Source: Arenibacter algicola (GTDB lineage: Bacteria > Bacteroidota > Bacteroidia > Flavobacteriales > Flavobacteriaceae). Taken from it: a DNA stretch of 64,000 nucleotides. This document shows positions 7,800 to 17,534 of this stretch, piece after piece. The stretch covers positions 186,001 to 250,000 of the forward strand of contig NZ_JAHKPO010000013.1 of assembly GCF_018860365.1 (NCBI RefSeq). The letters are read 5' to 3'. Each line of letters starts with the position of its first letter. The stretch's first letter is position 1. The position numbers and the translations under genes are program-made. A model generated the notes under the pieces. That model made no database searches. It saw only the letters and a list, made by a program, of their open reading frames with translations, and was not told the origin of the DNA.

Positions 7800-10700
7800 C
7801 TAATGGGAAAATCCGGTATATCCTGATGGATTGTTCACTATGGCACGTTGCCTGTCTTTTAAATTATACTCTTCGGTCGTTAATTGTAACACTTCTTCTT
7901 CTGTATTAATATCGGTAATGTTGAACCCTTTGTTAATGTAGTAGGGATTGCTCTGAATATGATCAGTATCTGTAAATACTAACATGAACATTTTTAAATT
8001 GTTACTATAACTTTCCTTATCTTTTACTTTAAAGTAGTAACTATGATAATTTGTGGATGGATAATACATTTTTTGGTCCTTGACGAATTCAATGGAATGC
8101 TGTTCAGGGTTTAATTCCAGGGTATTGTGTAGAATGGATTCTGCAATGGCTTTTTGGTTTCTATAATTGGAAGGGAAAAAATTGAGTCTTCCAATTTGTT
8201 GTAATTTTTTAAATAGCAGTAAACGGGTTTCTGGATTCTCGGACAGGGAGATTATTAAACTTTTCGGTATTTTATTTTCCCTGCCAATTGGATTTTCTTC
8301 ATTTTTTACCAGCAGCGAAATATATGAAGTTTGGATTTGTGGATCGTTTACCGTGGATAAACGTTGAAAGAACATAGCTACTTCCGTTTCTTTGATGAAT
8401 GGGTAAAGTAGCACTGCATAATCTTCCAGGATATCGTAATAGTTATCACGCGGGCTGCTTGGGGACTCCTCGTTCAATTGGTCCATAGAAAGGCCAAGTT
8501 GCCGTTTTAATTGGATCTTCGCATCATTTAAAATCTGGTTCTTGTATTTCTTGTAACTCTTGGGTTTGATCAATCCACGTGCTTTAAGCTTTGCAAGCAT
8601 TGAGAAAATTGGGGATTTATATTCTTCAATGGCACTGTAGTCCAATATTTCGGGGAATAATTTGCGGGCAAGGGGCAGGCTATCCAAATAGGGCTGGAAT
8701 ATATTTTGAATCTCCTGTTTGCTGGATACTAGGGGCAAATCGGTGGACATAAGGCGTAAGAGCAGTTCTAATGAACTTTCATTTTGTTTTTTGCTTATGG
8801 CCTGTAGGATTTTCGTTTGCGCTTTGGAGTTGTTGTAAGACCTTGCGTAGTAGTTCTCAAAAAAGTTGGTAGCATCCACGTCTGGCATTTCGGCCAGTTT
8901 CTGGATTATATGAGCCTGTAGGTATTTTTGATTGTCTTTAAAGTCGAACTCCGATATATAGTATTTAAGGGAATCGGCATGTTTTTTATTAAATTTTAAA
9001 AACGTATACCCGTCATGGACTATACTGTCGTTCTGTCTGATAGCCTGGAAAAAATCGGAGGTTTTATCACTTAAGATAGAGGAACCGACCACGGTATCGT
9101 AGGGTGTGAAATTGTTAAAGAAATCCGAGACGAATTTACTTGGTGGTCTAACAGTGTCTATTAATGCCTTTATTTCGTAAAGCAATCCCCCCTTAACGAT
9201 GTTTTTTATCAGTATTCCTCTAGTACTTGCCGTATCTGTCAGGGTTAGGTTTAGTTCATGATATTTTTCATTGTACGGGGGGCGTTCCTCCCTAATAATG
9301 TTAAAAGTATTCTGACGGTACAATTTTCTCCTGAGCAGCCAAACGGAATCTATATTGGGAAACATTAGAAAATCATGGGCCTTGTTTACGGTTACCAAGA
9401 TGGCCTCATTATTTTTGTCCTGATAAACAGATTTCTTAGTGTAGGCGTTGTAGGGTTTGGGTTTCTTGTGCCTTTCGTAATAATTATTACTGTTTTCTAC
9501 AAATTTTGGTGGATCAACGGGACTAATCGTAGAAAAAAACATAGCGGTATCCTGTATTTTTTTAAACTCTTCGGTATAATTGGGTTCCCTGATCTTAAAT
9601 GAATCGAAATAGTGCTGGGCCTCGGTACTGTCTTTGGTTACAGTGCCCAAGAGATAATAGTTGTTTCCCCAAATAACGGTTTTTAAATAAAGCTTTTGTA
9701 AACCGCTGGGATCGAACTTGGCAGAAGAGGTCAGGCTTTGGTCATCGAAAGTACCATATTCGGGATCCAATTTAAGATCTTGATAAAATCTGGATTGAAT
9801 TTGTTTTAGCTCAAAGGTGTCTTGCTCAATAAAATTGAAATCGTTGAGGGTGGCTTTTTTTAGAAAGAAATAGGAGGAGGTTTCTGGATTCACTGCCTCA
9901 GTAAAGCGATTGCCTTTTCTTTTGCGATTGGTAAAATTGTAAATGGTTGGCATCTCAATTTCAAAGTCATCGAATTCCGAAAAAAGTACCGTTCGTTTTT
10001 TTTCTAATGAATTGAAGCTGATGCTGTTAAAAATCGTATCCGAATGTTTTACCACATAATCCCCTTGGCCGCTCATTTTAAAAATTAGTATTTCCAAAGG
10101 GGTAATGTAGATATGATACCTCTGAAAATCACCGTTTTTCAATTGATTTTTTATGTCCAGACCGGGATATGTCCCGTTTTCTATTTTCGTCTTTTCAAGG
10201 ATCTTTCCGGGAATATTTTCGAACAGTAGTTTGTCCACATCATCCAAGGAGTAGGTGTAGTCCTTTTTTAAATAGGTAAAAGTGGGAATGCGGTTCACCA
10301 TGAGGTAGCTGCCATTGGCCAAATCGGGTGAAATATAGGTGGTATTGGTATATTCTGCTATTGGATATAGCTGGTTGGGCAAAAGAAGGCTAAAAAGGCC
10401 ATCATCAGGAGTTCTCCTACTATAAACATTACTGAGAGTTTTGGCTTCCAAAGAATCTTTTAAGGCCCGTCCTTTGTTTGAAAATCGGGAGGAGAGTGCC
10501 TTAACTTCGTATCCCTTGTTTCTAAGGAGTTGAATTACCCCATTTTTTCCAGGGAGGTGGGCTGCCCCAATCCCCGCAAATACTGTGGCCGTATGCATTA
10601 AGGAATCCAACCGTGCCGTCATATTTTTGTTACGGGCATAAAGCATGTTCTCCAAATAATACTCGGTATACATAGCCTGGTCAAGGGAATCGATAAGATT

Positions 10701-11333
10701 GATATTGCGCTCCCTATAGGCATCCTGCAAAAGAGACATTACATCTTGGGTCTGCATCTTTTTTTGAAGCCATTCGTCCGGTTTGGGTTTCATGGCATTC
10801 ATGTTGGCCCTGCCCACCAGGGCAGTGGATTCCTCCAGGTCCTCCAGAGCCCTAATAGGCTTTGAATATTTTTTCCCCGCCTGGTAAATGAACATGTCCA
10901 GATAGGTTTCTTCCTCAAAGTTTTGGGAACTTTCATTGGTTCGGTAAAGGATATTGTTTACAAGACGATCATCCAAAGAAAGGTATGAGGACACTATTTC
11001 CTTGGTAGGGTTTTTTATGGAAAAGGGATAGATATAAAAACCTTTGGTCACAAATCCGGTGCCATAGCCTATACTGCTACCACGCATTTTGCCGTAATCT
11101 TCCAACCAGGTATCCGGATCGGATTCCAAGGCCACTATTTCACTTTTGTACAAGGCTTCGTAAAAAACATCGTCCAACCTAAAGGCAATTTTTTGGCTTA
11201 CATGCATGGTTCCGTACAAATAGGACGATTCCTTTAGGTTATTCCCGGATATTTCCCAAAGAAGACTGTTCTCCTCCTGGGCAAAAATTCCCTGGGAAAT
11301 CATAAGAAATAGAAAACCTAAGTAAATACGCAT
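7800..11333 (-). CDS. Giant TraB/GumN-family protein with long C-terminal extension
   Basis: 1177 residues from ATG 11333 (a TTG four codons upstream is unlikely because the signal peptide MRIYLGFLFLMISQGIFAQ starts at the ATG). Residues about 20-290 are a TraB/GumN domain: SYLYGTMHVS, VALESDPDTW and FAGIGAAHLPGKNG with the conserved Gly-His positions. Most TraB/GumN proteins stop near 300 residues; here about 880 more follow. In them I see three similar units, each a strand ending in a Tyr/Leu core and closed by an FF-S/N-F helix (about 408-436, 541-577 and 704-744), then a helical region (about 780-1030) and a C-terminal domain. The extension has no recognised family. Likely periplasmic or surface protein; function unknown. 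Confidence 0.8.
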   Translation of the reverse strand: MRIYLGFLFLMISQGIFAQEENSLLWEISGNNLKESSYLYGTMHVSQKIAFRLDDVFYEALYKSEIVALESDPDTWLEDYGKMRGSSIGYGTGFVTKGFYIYPFSIKNPTKEIVSSYLSLDDRLVNNILYRTNESSQNFEEETYLDMFIYQAGKKYSKPIRALEDLEESTALVGRANMNAMKPKPDEWLQKKMQTQDVMSLLQDAYRERNINLIDSLDQAMYTEYYLENMLYARNKNMTARLDSLMHTATVFAGIGAAHLPGKNGVIQLLRNKGYEVKALSSRFSNKGRALKDSLEAKTLSNVYSRRTPDDGLFSLLLPNQLYPIAEYTNTTYISPDLANGSYLMVNRIPTFTYLKKDYTYSLDDVDKLLFENIPGKILEKTKIENGTYPGLDIKNQLKNGDFQRYHIYITPLEILIFKMSGQGDYVVKHSDTIFNSISFNSLEKKRTVLFSEFDDFEIEMPTIYNFTNRKRKGNRFTEAVNPETSSYFFLKKATLNDFNFIEQDTFELKQIQSRFYQDLKLDPEYGTFDDQSLTSSAKFDPSGLQKLYLKTVIWGNNYYLLGTVTKDSTEAQHYFDSFKIREPNYTEEFKKIQDTAMFFSTISPVDPPKFVENSNNYYERHKKPKPYNAYTKKSVYQDKNNEAILVTVNKAHDFLMFPNIDSVWLLRRKLYRQNTFNIIREERPPYNEKYHELNLTLTDTASTRGILIKNIVKGGLLYEIKALIDTVRPPSKFVSDFFNNFTPYDTVVGSSILSDKTSDFFQAIRQNDSIVHDGYTFLKFNKKHADSLKYYISEFDFKDNQKYLQAHIIQKLAEMPDVDATNFFENYYARSYNNSKAQTKILQAISKKQNESSLELLLRLMSTDLPLVSSKQEIQNIFQPYLDSLPLARKLFPEILDYSAIEEYKSPIFSMLAKLKARGLIKPKSYKKYKNQILNDAKIQLKRQLGLSMDQLNEESPSSPRDNYYDILEDYAVLLYPFIKETEVAMFFQRLSTVNDPQIQTSYISLLVKNEENPIGRENKIPKSLIISLSENPETRLLLFKKLQQIGRLNFFPSNYRNQKAIAESILHNTLELNPEQHSIEFVKDQKMYYPSTNYHSYYFKVKDKESYSNNLKMFMLVFTDTDHIQSNPYYINKGFNITDINTEEEVLQLTTEEYNLKDRQRAIVNNPSGYTGFSH

Positions 11334-11456
11334 ACCAGAATCCAAATTTTAGTTAAAAATGCTTCAAAAAACATTAGGAATAAAAGCTTAGGGCATAATT
11401 AACGTTTTATTTGTATTCAACTACCATGTTTCATGCCACACCTTATGCAAGGTGGT

Positions 11457-12530
11457 CTATTTTTGGAAAGGTTTGGTTGTAAGGTCGTCCTTAAGGTACA
11501 AACGTGTATGTGGCAGACTTTCCGGATAATTTTCTTGTAAAAAACCAATCAGTTTTTCCCTTACCAAAACCCTTAAATCCCATGCAGTGGCCGAGTCAAC
11601 AGCACTCATTAACGCTCTGATTTCTACACTCTGGGCCTTGGCATCCGTCACCTGTAGTACATTTACTTTTCCATCCCATAGATCTGTGGAAGATAGAACC
11701 CTAGTGAGTTCTTCCCTTAGTTTATCGAAGGGAACTCGATAATCTGTATGTATAAAAACGGTTCCCATTATATCTGCGGATGTTTTGGTCCAATTCTGAA
11801 AAGGCTTCTCTATAAAATAGGTCGTTGGGACTATAAGTCTCCTTTTGTCCCAAATTTTTATCACTACATAAGTCAGGGTAATCTCTTCTATGCGGCCCCA
11901 CTCACCCTCTACAATCACTACGTCGTCAAACTTTATAGGTTGGGTAAAGGCTATCTGTATACCGGCCAGTATACTTCCAATTAGTTTTTGTGCGGAAAAA
12001 CCTATGATAATACCCGCTACCCCTGCAGAGGCAAAAAGACTTACCCCAACTTCCCGGATACTTTCGAAACTCATTAAAGCTGCACCCAAGGCCAATACCA
12101 CTACTACTACAATGAAAATTCGTTCTAGAATATTGAATTGGGTGTAAATTTTCCGAGCTTTTAAATTGTCGGATGTTTCTACATCATAGTTCTTGATAAT
12201 TAAATTTTTGGCCACCTTTAAAGCCACCAAAATCAACCAGGTTATCGAAAAAATGATTAGCAGAGTGCTAGACTTTTTTATAACAAAGCTATAGTCGTTT
12301 AGGTACAATAGGGTATGAAGCGATTTTGAACGAATTAAAAAGGACAGGAAGAGTATGAAAAGTGGCACACTTACTCTTTTCATGGCATCCTTGGGGATGA
12401 GATATTTTGGATTACTTCCCAGTTTGCGCAAGGTAAAATAAGTGCTGATGTAAAGAATAGCCAGAAGGATAAAAGTGCCCGTAGCGTAAAGGAGGGTTTG
12501 GTTGTCTATGTTTCGAAATATGTTTTCCAT
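11457..12530 (-). CDS. MscS-family mechanosensitive ion channel
   Basis: 357 residues from ATG 12530; the longer TTG start at 12551 adds seven polar residues and looks less likely. There are about four membrane segments in the first 200 residues. The pore-lining helix and beta domain follow: LFASAGVAGIIIGFSAQKLIGSILAG, then the hallmark beta strand FDDVVIVEGEWGRIEEI and PTTYFIEKPFQNWT. It should open under membrane tension to release solutes on osmotic downshift. It is divergent from hemH with a 321-bp gap that must carry both promoters. Confidence 0.92.
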   Translation of the reverse strand: MENIFRNIDNQTLLYATGTFILLAILYISTYFTLRKLGSNPKYLIPKDAMKRVSVPLFILFLSFLIRSKSLHTLLYLNDYSFVIKKSSTLLIIFSITWLILVALKVAKNLIIKNYDVETSDNLKARKIYTQFNILERIFIVVVVVLALGAALMSFESIREVGVSLFASAGVAGIIIGFSAQKLIGSILAGIQIAFTQPIKFDDVVIVEGEWGRIEEITLTYVVIKIWDKRRLIVPTTYFIEKPFQNWTKTSADIMGTVFIHTDYRVPFDKLREELTRVLSSTDLWDGKVNVLQVTDAKAQSVEIRALMSAVDSATAWDLRVLVREKLIGFLQENYPESLPHTRLYLKDDLTTKPFQK

Positions 12531-12851
12531 AAAGATCTGGCTTAAGTTCAAAAAGGACTTTAACTTACTAAAATCTATTCAATATAAAAATTTCGGGACA
12601 GTATAATACTCCTATTAACTTTAAACAACCTCTAGAGGGACTTATTAAAAGCTGGGAGGTTCCCAATTAATAAGCAAACTTGGGGCATTGGAAATAAAAT
12701 ACTAAACGGTATTAAAAAAGGTACTATATGCCCATGTCCTATAAATTGGTCCTGTCTATGCGGGTATAGATAAACTATTTATAGGAATTAAATTATAGTT
12801 GCTCTGCATGTGTTATTTTTGTTGCACAGGTAAATTGATAAAAAAGGAAGA
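12531..12851. other. Divergent promoter region between mscS-like gene and hemH
   Basis: It holds the hemH minus-7 element at 12814-12821, a perfect CCTCTAGAGG palindrome at 12629-12638 and a small TGGGA-GGT-TCCCA dyad at 12653-12665. No small ORF or RNA structure of note was seen. Confidence 0.5.
12814..12821 (+). promoter_or_regulatory. Minus-7 promoter element of hemH
   Basis: TATTTTTG matches TAnnTTTG exactly, 30 bp before the hemH ATG. The minus-33 region is poor. Confidence 0.5.
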
Positions 12852-13883
12852 ATGAAAGGAGTTTTGTTGGTAAACTTAGGTTCCCCGGATAGTCCCACAG
12901 CTAAGGATGTTAAACCTTATTTGGATGAATTTTTAATGGACGAAAGGGTTATAGATGTCCCCAATTGGTTAAGGAATATTATAGTGCGGGGGATTATTCT
13001 ACAGACTAGACCTAAAAAATCGGCCGAAGCCTATCAAAAGATATGGTGGGAAGAGGGATCTCCCTTAATAGTGATCTCCGAACGATTTGCCGATAAGGTA
13101 AAAAAGCAAAGCGAAATTCCGGTAGCCTTGGGGATGCGTTATGGGAGTATGACGATTAAGAACGCCTTGGTGGAGCTGTCCGAAAAAGGGGTGGACGAGG
13201 TGCTGTTGGTGCCATTATATCCACATTATGCTATGTCTTCCTATGAAACCGTGGTGGTAAAGGCCATGGAGGTAAAGGATGAATTTTTCCCTAAGATTAA
13301 AATAACGACGCTTCCGGCGTTCTATAATAACAAGGATTATATTGGGGTACTTTCAGAAAGTATTGCAGCAGGGTTGAAGGGTTTTGAATACGATCATATT
13401 TTGTTTTCATATCACGGTATTCCCGAAAGGCATATTAGAAAGTCCGACCCCACAAAATTTCATTGTAAGATAGATGAAAGTTGTTGCAAGACCAATTCCG
13501 TGGCGCACCATACCTGCTATCGACATCAGTGTTATGAGATGACCGAGAAAGTAAAGGAGAAACTTGGTCTTTCCAATGATAAGGTGAGTCTTTCCTTTCA
13601 GTCCCGCCTGCCAAATGATCCCTGGTTAAAGCCCTATACCGACTTTGAATTTGAGCGTTTTGGGAAAGAGGGTATTAAGCGTTTGGTGGTAATTACCCCG
13701 GCCTTTGTTGCGGATTGTCTGGAAACCTTGGAGGAGATTGCCATGGAAGGAAAACATCAGTTCCAGGAAGCTGGTGGGGAAGATTACAAACATATTCCCT
13801 GTCTCAACGATAACGAGGCATGGGTGAATTTAATGGTGAAATGGATCGGGGATTGGCAGACTAAGGAAACACTTCCTGCGTAA
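12852..13883 (+). CDS. hemH: Ferrochelatase
   Basis: 343 residues, normal length for bacterial HemH, which inserts ferrous iron into protoporphyrin IX as the last step of heme synthesis. Landmarks: LLVNLGSPDSP at the N terminus, the active-site stretch FSYHGIPERHIRKSDP (about residue 188) with the metal-site His, FQSRLPNDPWL, and PAFVADCLETLEEI with the conserved Glu. Between about 205 and 227 lie five cysteines (205, 211, 212, 222, 227), which may bind an internal iron-sulfur cluster. Its stop shares one base with the MATE gene start (TAATG). hemJ lies two genes on, so heme genes are grouped here. Confidence 0.96.
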   Translation: MKGVLLVNLGSPDSPTAKDVKPYLDEFLMDERVIDVPNWLRNIIVRGIILQTRPKKSAEAYQKIWWEEGSPLIVISERFADKVKKQSEIPVALGMRYGSMTIKNALVELSEKGVDEVLLVPLYPHYAMSSYETVVVKAMEVKDEFFPKIKITTLPAFYNNKDYIGVLSESIAAGLKGFEYDHILFSYHGIPERHIRKSDPTKFHCKIDESCCKTNSVAHHTCYRHQCYEMTEKVKEKLGLSNDKVSLSFQSRLPNDPWLKPYTDFEFERFGKEGIKRLVVITPAFVADCLETLEEIAMEGKHQFQEAGGEDYKHIPCLNDNEAWVNLMVKWIGDWQTKETLPA

Positions 13884-15265
13884 TGGCCAGGGTTTCCTCA
13901 GAACAGTTGGGCAGTGAACCTATAGGGAAATTGCTGGTAAAACAGGCGGTACCAGCTTCTATAGGCATTTTGGTCATGTCACTTAACGTTCTGGTCGATT
14001 CTATTTTTGTTGGCAACTGGATCGGATCTATTGCTATAGCGGCCATCAATGTAGTACTTCCGGTTTCCTTTTTTATAGCGGCCCTCGGTATGGCCATTGG
14101 TATCGGAGGTTCCAGCATTATTTCTCGTGCCTTGGGCGGAAGTAATAAGGAAAAGGCCCTAAAGACCTTTGGAAATCAAATTAGCTTAACTCTTCTGGTC
14201 ACCATTGTTATGGTGATATTGGGCCTGTATTATGTAAATAGTCTTATTCCGGCCTTTGGTGGTAAAGGGGATATTTTTGTACCGGCAAAGATATATTATA
14301 CCATTGTGCTATACGGGGTGCCATTCTTGGCCCTATGTATGATGGGGAATACCGTAATTAGGGCAGAAGGCAAGCCTAGGTTTGCCATGAACGCTATGAT
14401 AATCCCTTCGGTGGGGAATCTCTTGATGGACTATATTTTTATCTATGTCTTCGATTGGGGAATGGAGGGGGCGGCATGGGCAACCACCATTGGGTATATT
14501 CTTTGTTTTGCCTATATCCTATATTTTTTTCTGTCCAAAAATTCCGAGCTTAAATTGAAATGGTCCCACTTCGGATTGGATACCCCTATATTGAAAGAAA
14601 TAGGGGCTTTAGGTTTCGTTACCTTGTCCAGGCAGGCTGTAATAAGTTTAATTTATTTGTTGATGAACAATATCCTCTTCGGTTTGGGAGGGGAGGCCAT
14701 GATCGCAGTCTATGCCATTTTAGCTCGGATGCTTATGTTTGCCCTCTTCCCTGTTTTTGGGGTTACACAGGGATTTCTGCCCATTGCGGGATTTAATTAC
14801 GGGGCAAAAAAATACCAAAGGGTACGAGAATCGATCAACACCGCTATCCTTTATGCCGCTGGCTTGGCATTTGTGGTGTTTGTGGGGCTTATGATTTTTC
14901 CTGCGGAGATTGCCGCCTTATTTCTAAGTAACAGGCCAGATATGTCGACCTCAGAACTGGCCATGAATTCTTATGTTTTGGAACACACCCCCTCGGCCAT
15001 GCGCTGGGTCTTTGCCGCGACACCAATTATAGCCGTTCAATTGATAGGTGCAGCTTATTTTCAGGCTATTGGGAAGGCCATACCGGCCCTATTGTTGACC
15101 TTGAGCCGGCAAGGCTTCTTTTTTATACCGCTCATTTTAATTTTACCAAATTACTTGGGGGAACTGGGAGTTTGGATTTCCTTTCCCATTGCAGACGTCT
15201 TGGCCACGTTGGTTACAGGTTATTTTTTAAGGAAAGAGATACGGGCTACCTTGGTCACAACCTAG
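13883..15265 (+). CDS. MATE-family efflux transporter
   Basis: 460 residues, about twelve membrane segments, the MATE length. It begins QLGSEPIGKLLVKQAVPASIG, typical of the DinF/NorM-like branch found in Bacteroidota, and has the internal twofold repeat of the family (GGSSIISRALGG in the first half, GFLPIAGFNYGAKK in the second). It should export cationic drugs or metabolites using a Na+ or H+ gradient. The one-base TAATG overlap with hemH implies translational coupling; a role in exporting porphyrins or related compounds is only a guess from position. Confidence 0.92.
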   Translation: MARVSSEQLGSEPIGKLLVKQAVPASIGILVMSLNVLVDSIFVGNWIGSIAIAAINVVLPVSFFIAALGMAIGIGGSSIISRALGGSNKEKALKTFGNQISLTLLVTIVMVILGLYYVNSLIPAFGGKGDIFVPAKIYYTIVLYGVPFLALCMMGNTVIRAEGKPRFAMNAMIIPSVGNLLMDYIFIYVFDWGMEGAAWATTIGYILCFAYILYFFLSKNSELKLKWSHFGLDTPILKEIGALGFVTLSRQAVISLIYLLMNNILFGLGGEAMIAVYAILARMLMFALFPVFGVTQGFLPIAGFNYGAKKYQRVRESINTAILYAAGLAFVVFVGLMIFPAEIAALFLSNRPDMSTSELAMNSYVLEHTPSAMRWVFAATPIIAVQLIGAAYFQAIGKAIPALLLTLSRQGFFFIPLILILPNYLGELGVWISFPIADVLATLVTGYFLRKEIRATLVTT

Positions 15266-15372
15266 GATTGACTTTGAATTGATCATCGAATTTTGGAATA
15301 TTATGAAGTCCCGATATTTATATTAGTTTTTCAGAAATCCGTCTACTATCTTTACGGAACAATAGACCTTGT

Positions 15373-15924
15373 ATGACCGACTATTACAACTATATTAAAT
15401 CCCTGCACCTCATTTTTGTAGTTACCTGGTTTGCGGGATTGTTCTACATACCTCGTTTGTTTATCTATCATATTGAAGCCGATCAAAAAACGTCACCGGA
15501 GCGGGAAATCCTAACCCACCAACTAAAGTTGATGACCAAGAGGTTGTGGTTTATCATTACATGGCCGTCCGCCGTTTTAGCTACCTTTTTTGCCATATGG
15601 CTATTGTTTTTGTATCCGGCCTGGTTGCAACAGCCATGGATGCACATAAAACTAGCCTTTGTACTGTTACTAATAGCCTATCATTTAAAAAATCATCAGA
15701 TCTTTAAACAGTTGCAGCGAGATGAGGTGAAATACACCTCCAAATTTATGCGCATTTGGAACGAAGGGGCTACCTTAATTCTATTTGCTGTGGTTTTCTT
15801 GGTGATTTTAAAGGGCACCTTCAATTGGATTTTTGGTGTTGTCGGTATTGTTGTACTGGGAGTGCTTTTAATGTTGGGGATAAGGCTTTACAAGCGGATC
15901 CGGGAAAAAAATCCCGAAGCCTAG
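15373..15924 (+). CDS. hemJ: HemJ-like protoporphyrinogen IX oxidase (CopD-like membrane protein)
   Basis: 183 residues with about five membrane segments. The N-terminal SLHLIFVVTWFAGLFYIPRLFIYH and WPSAVLATFFAIWLL, WMHIKLAFVLLLIAYH match the HemJ (UPF0093) family; the early His in the first helix and the His in the third are positions that bind heme in that family. HemJ oxidises protoporphyrinogen IX to protoporphyrin IX, one step before ferrochelatase, which fits hemH lying 1.5 kb upstream. The gap of 107 bp from the MATE gene contains TATCTTTA at 15347, one base off a minus-7 element, so it may have an extra promoter. Confidence 0.85.
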   Translation: MTDYYNYIKSLHLIFVVTWFAGLFYIPRLFIYHIEADQKTSPEREILTHQLKLMTKRLWFIITWPSAVLATFFAIWLLFLYPAWLQQPWMHIKLAFVLLLIAYHLKNHQIFKQLQRDEVKYTSKFMRIWNEGATLILFAVVFLVILKGTFNWIFGVVGIVVLGVLLMLGIRLYKRIREKNPEA

Positions 15925-15950
15925 GGGAATCCTTAACCTAACTTGGCAAC

Positions 15951-15958
15951 TATTTTTG
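15951..15958 (+). promoter_or_regulatory. Minus-7 promoter element before the histidine kinase gene
   Basis: TATTTTTG, exact TAnnTTTG, 42-49 bp before the TTG start of the kinase. Confidence 0.45.
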
Positions 15959-15999
15959 GCGTGATAATTGTTACCTTTAGGAATTAAAATACATTTCAA

Positions 16000-17466
16000 T
16001 TGTTGAGAAACATTTCCTTGCGTTCCCGAATTTTTATCTCCATGATTTTTTGGGTGGTGATTGCATTTGTTTTGATTGCGGCCGTCACAATATACCAATA
16101 CAGCGAGCAAAATAGGGATTACCATGCCGAACGTATGGAGCGTAAGGAGGAACAGATAAAACAGAGTATTGATCTGGCACTTCAAAAGACTACCTTTCCC
16201 GTAACAACAGAAAACTTAGGCCATATTTTCCGTGATGAGATCTATGAGATTGCCTTGGTACAGAATATTAATTTTAATATTTATGATCTCCAAGGCCAAC
16301 TAATTAAAAGCTCTAGGCCCAAGTTTGAAGTAGATTCCATTTCCACATGTTTGGATGCAGAGGTGTTGAACAATTTGGCTTCCTCGCCCAACAAAAGGTA
16401 CGTGGAACAAAAATCGGCCGCAGGCTATAGTTATCAGGCGTCCTATACCTACATAAGCGACAAAAGATTTAAGAATGTGGGGATTTTGAACCTGCCATAT
16501 TTTGAGGATAACTCATTTAACGACAAGGAATTAAAGGAGATATTGTTAAGGCTTACAGGAGCTTATTTACTTTTGATGCTCTTGGCTATTGGTCTTGCTT
16601 ATTTTATTTCCAAGTATATCACCAGGTCCTTGCAAACCATTTCCGACAGATTAAATCAGACCGACCTTACCAAGAGGAACGAAAAGATTATAGTGGAGAA
16701 TCCGAGCGAAGAAATTGGGAAATTGATTACCTCGTATAACGAAATGATAGACGAGCTGGAAATTAGTGCTGCAAAACTGGCCAAAGGGGAGAGGGAGCAG
16801 GCATGGCGGGAAATGGCAAAACAAGTAGCTCATGAAATTAAAAATCCACTTACGCCTATGCGTCTTAGCGTGCAGAATTTTGAGCGTAAGTTCGACCCGA
16901 ACGATCCCGACATTATAAAAAAGGTTTCGGAATATTCAAAAACATTGATTCAGCAGATTGATACTATGAGTAGTATCGCCTCTGCTTTTTCCAACTTTGC
17001 CAATATGCCTGCCCAGCAGAACGAGACCCTGAATGTGGTGAAGATCGTAAAAATGGCAGTGGATATTTTTGATGAAAACTATATTCATTTTTCCTCCGAG
17101 GAAGAGGAAATAATAGCCAAATTAGATCGTACTCAATTAATAAGGGTAGTTACCAATCTAGTCAAAAATGCCACTCAGGCAATTGTGAATGTTGATGCTC
17201 CCAAGGTTTTGGTAACGGTCTCCAAAGATGGGGATTTTGTAAAAATGACCGTGGAGGATAATGGTATGGGAATCCCAATGCAATCAAAGGATAGGGTGTT
17301 CGAACCTAAATTTACAACCAAGACCAGCGGAATGGGCCTTGGTCTGGGGATGGTAAAAAATATTGTGGAAACCTACAAAGGAACTATCAACTTTACTTCC
17401 GAACCCGGTAAGGGAACCGTTTTTACGGTGCGGTTTCCCATGTCCAATGAAGGCGTAAATATATAA
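16000..17466 (+). CDS. NtrY-like sensor histidine kinase with HAMP domain
   Basis: 488 residues from TTG 16000 (a second TTG follows at once; no ATG precedes the first membrane helix, and the basic LRSR stretch in front of it supports the long form). Layout: membrane helix about 14-35, extracytoplasmic sensor about 36-185, second helix about 186-206, HAMP about 207-260, HisKA with AHEIKNPLTPMRLSVQ carrying the phospho-acceptor His, and HATPase with NLVKNATQAI (N box), VEDNGMGIP (G1) and GMGLGLGMVKNIVE (G2). All kinase boxes are intact. No response regulator is adjacent, so its partner is elsewhere. The signal is unknown. Confidence 0.9.
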   Translation: MLRNISLRSRIFISMIFWVVIAFVLIAAVTIYQYSEQNRDYHAERMERKEEQIKQSIDLALQKTTFPVTTENLGHIFRDEIYEIALVQNINFNIYDLQGQLIKSSRPKFEVDSISTCLDAEVLNNLASSPNKRYVEQKSAAGYSYQASYTYISDKRFKNVGILNLPYFEDNSFNDKELKEILLRLTGAYLLLMLLAIGLAYFISKYITRSLQTISDRLNQTDLTKRNEKIIVENPSEEIGKLITSYNEMIDELEISAAKLAKGEREQAWREMAKQVAHEIKNPLTPMRLSVQNFERKFDPNDPDIIKKVSEYSKTLIQQIDTMSSIASAFSNFANMPAQQNETLNVVKIVKMAVDIFDENYIHFSSEEEEIIAKLDRTQLIRVVTNLVKNATQAIVNVDAPKVLVTVSKDGDFVKMTVEDNGMGIPMQSKDRVFEPKFTTKTSGMGLGLGMVKNIVETYKGTINFTSEPGKGTVFTVRFPMSNEGVNI

Positions 17467-17534
17467 GCCCATATGGACAGTAAAGGCGATATTGAATATT
17501 CTGACAATTTGAGATGAAAATTAATTTTAAAGCA

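Noticed and set aside
11432-11458. CACCTT-ATGC-AAGGTG hairpin at the end of the MscS gene
   Set aside because: Six-base stem overlapping the stop codon with no T-run on the minus strand.
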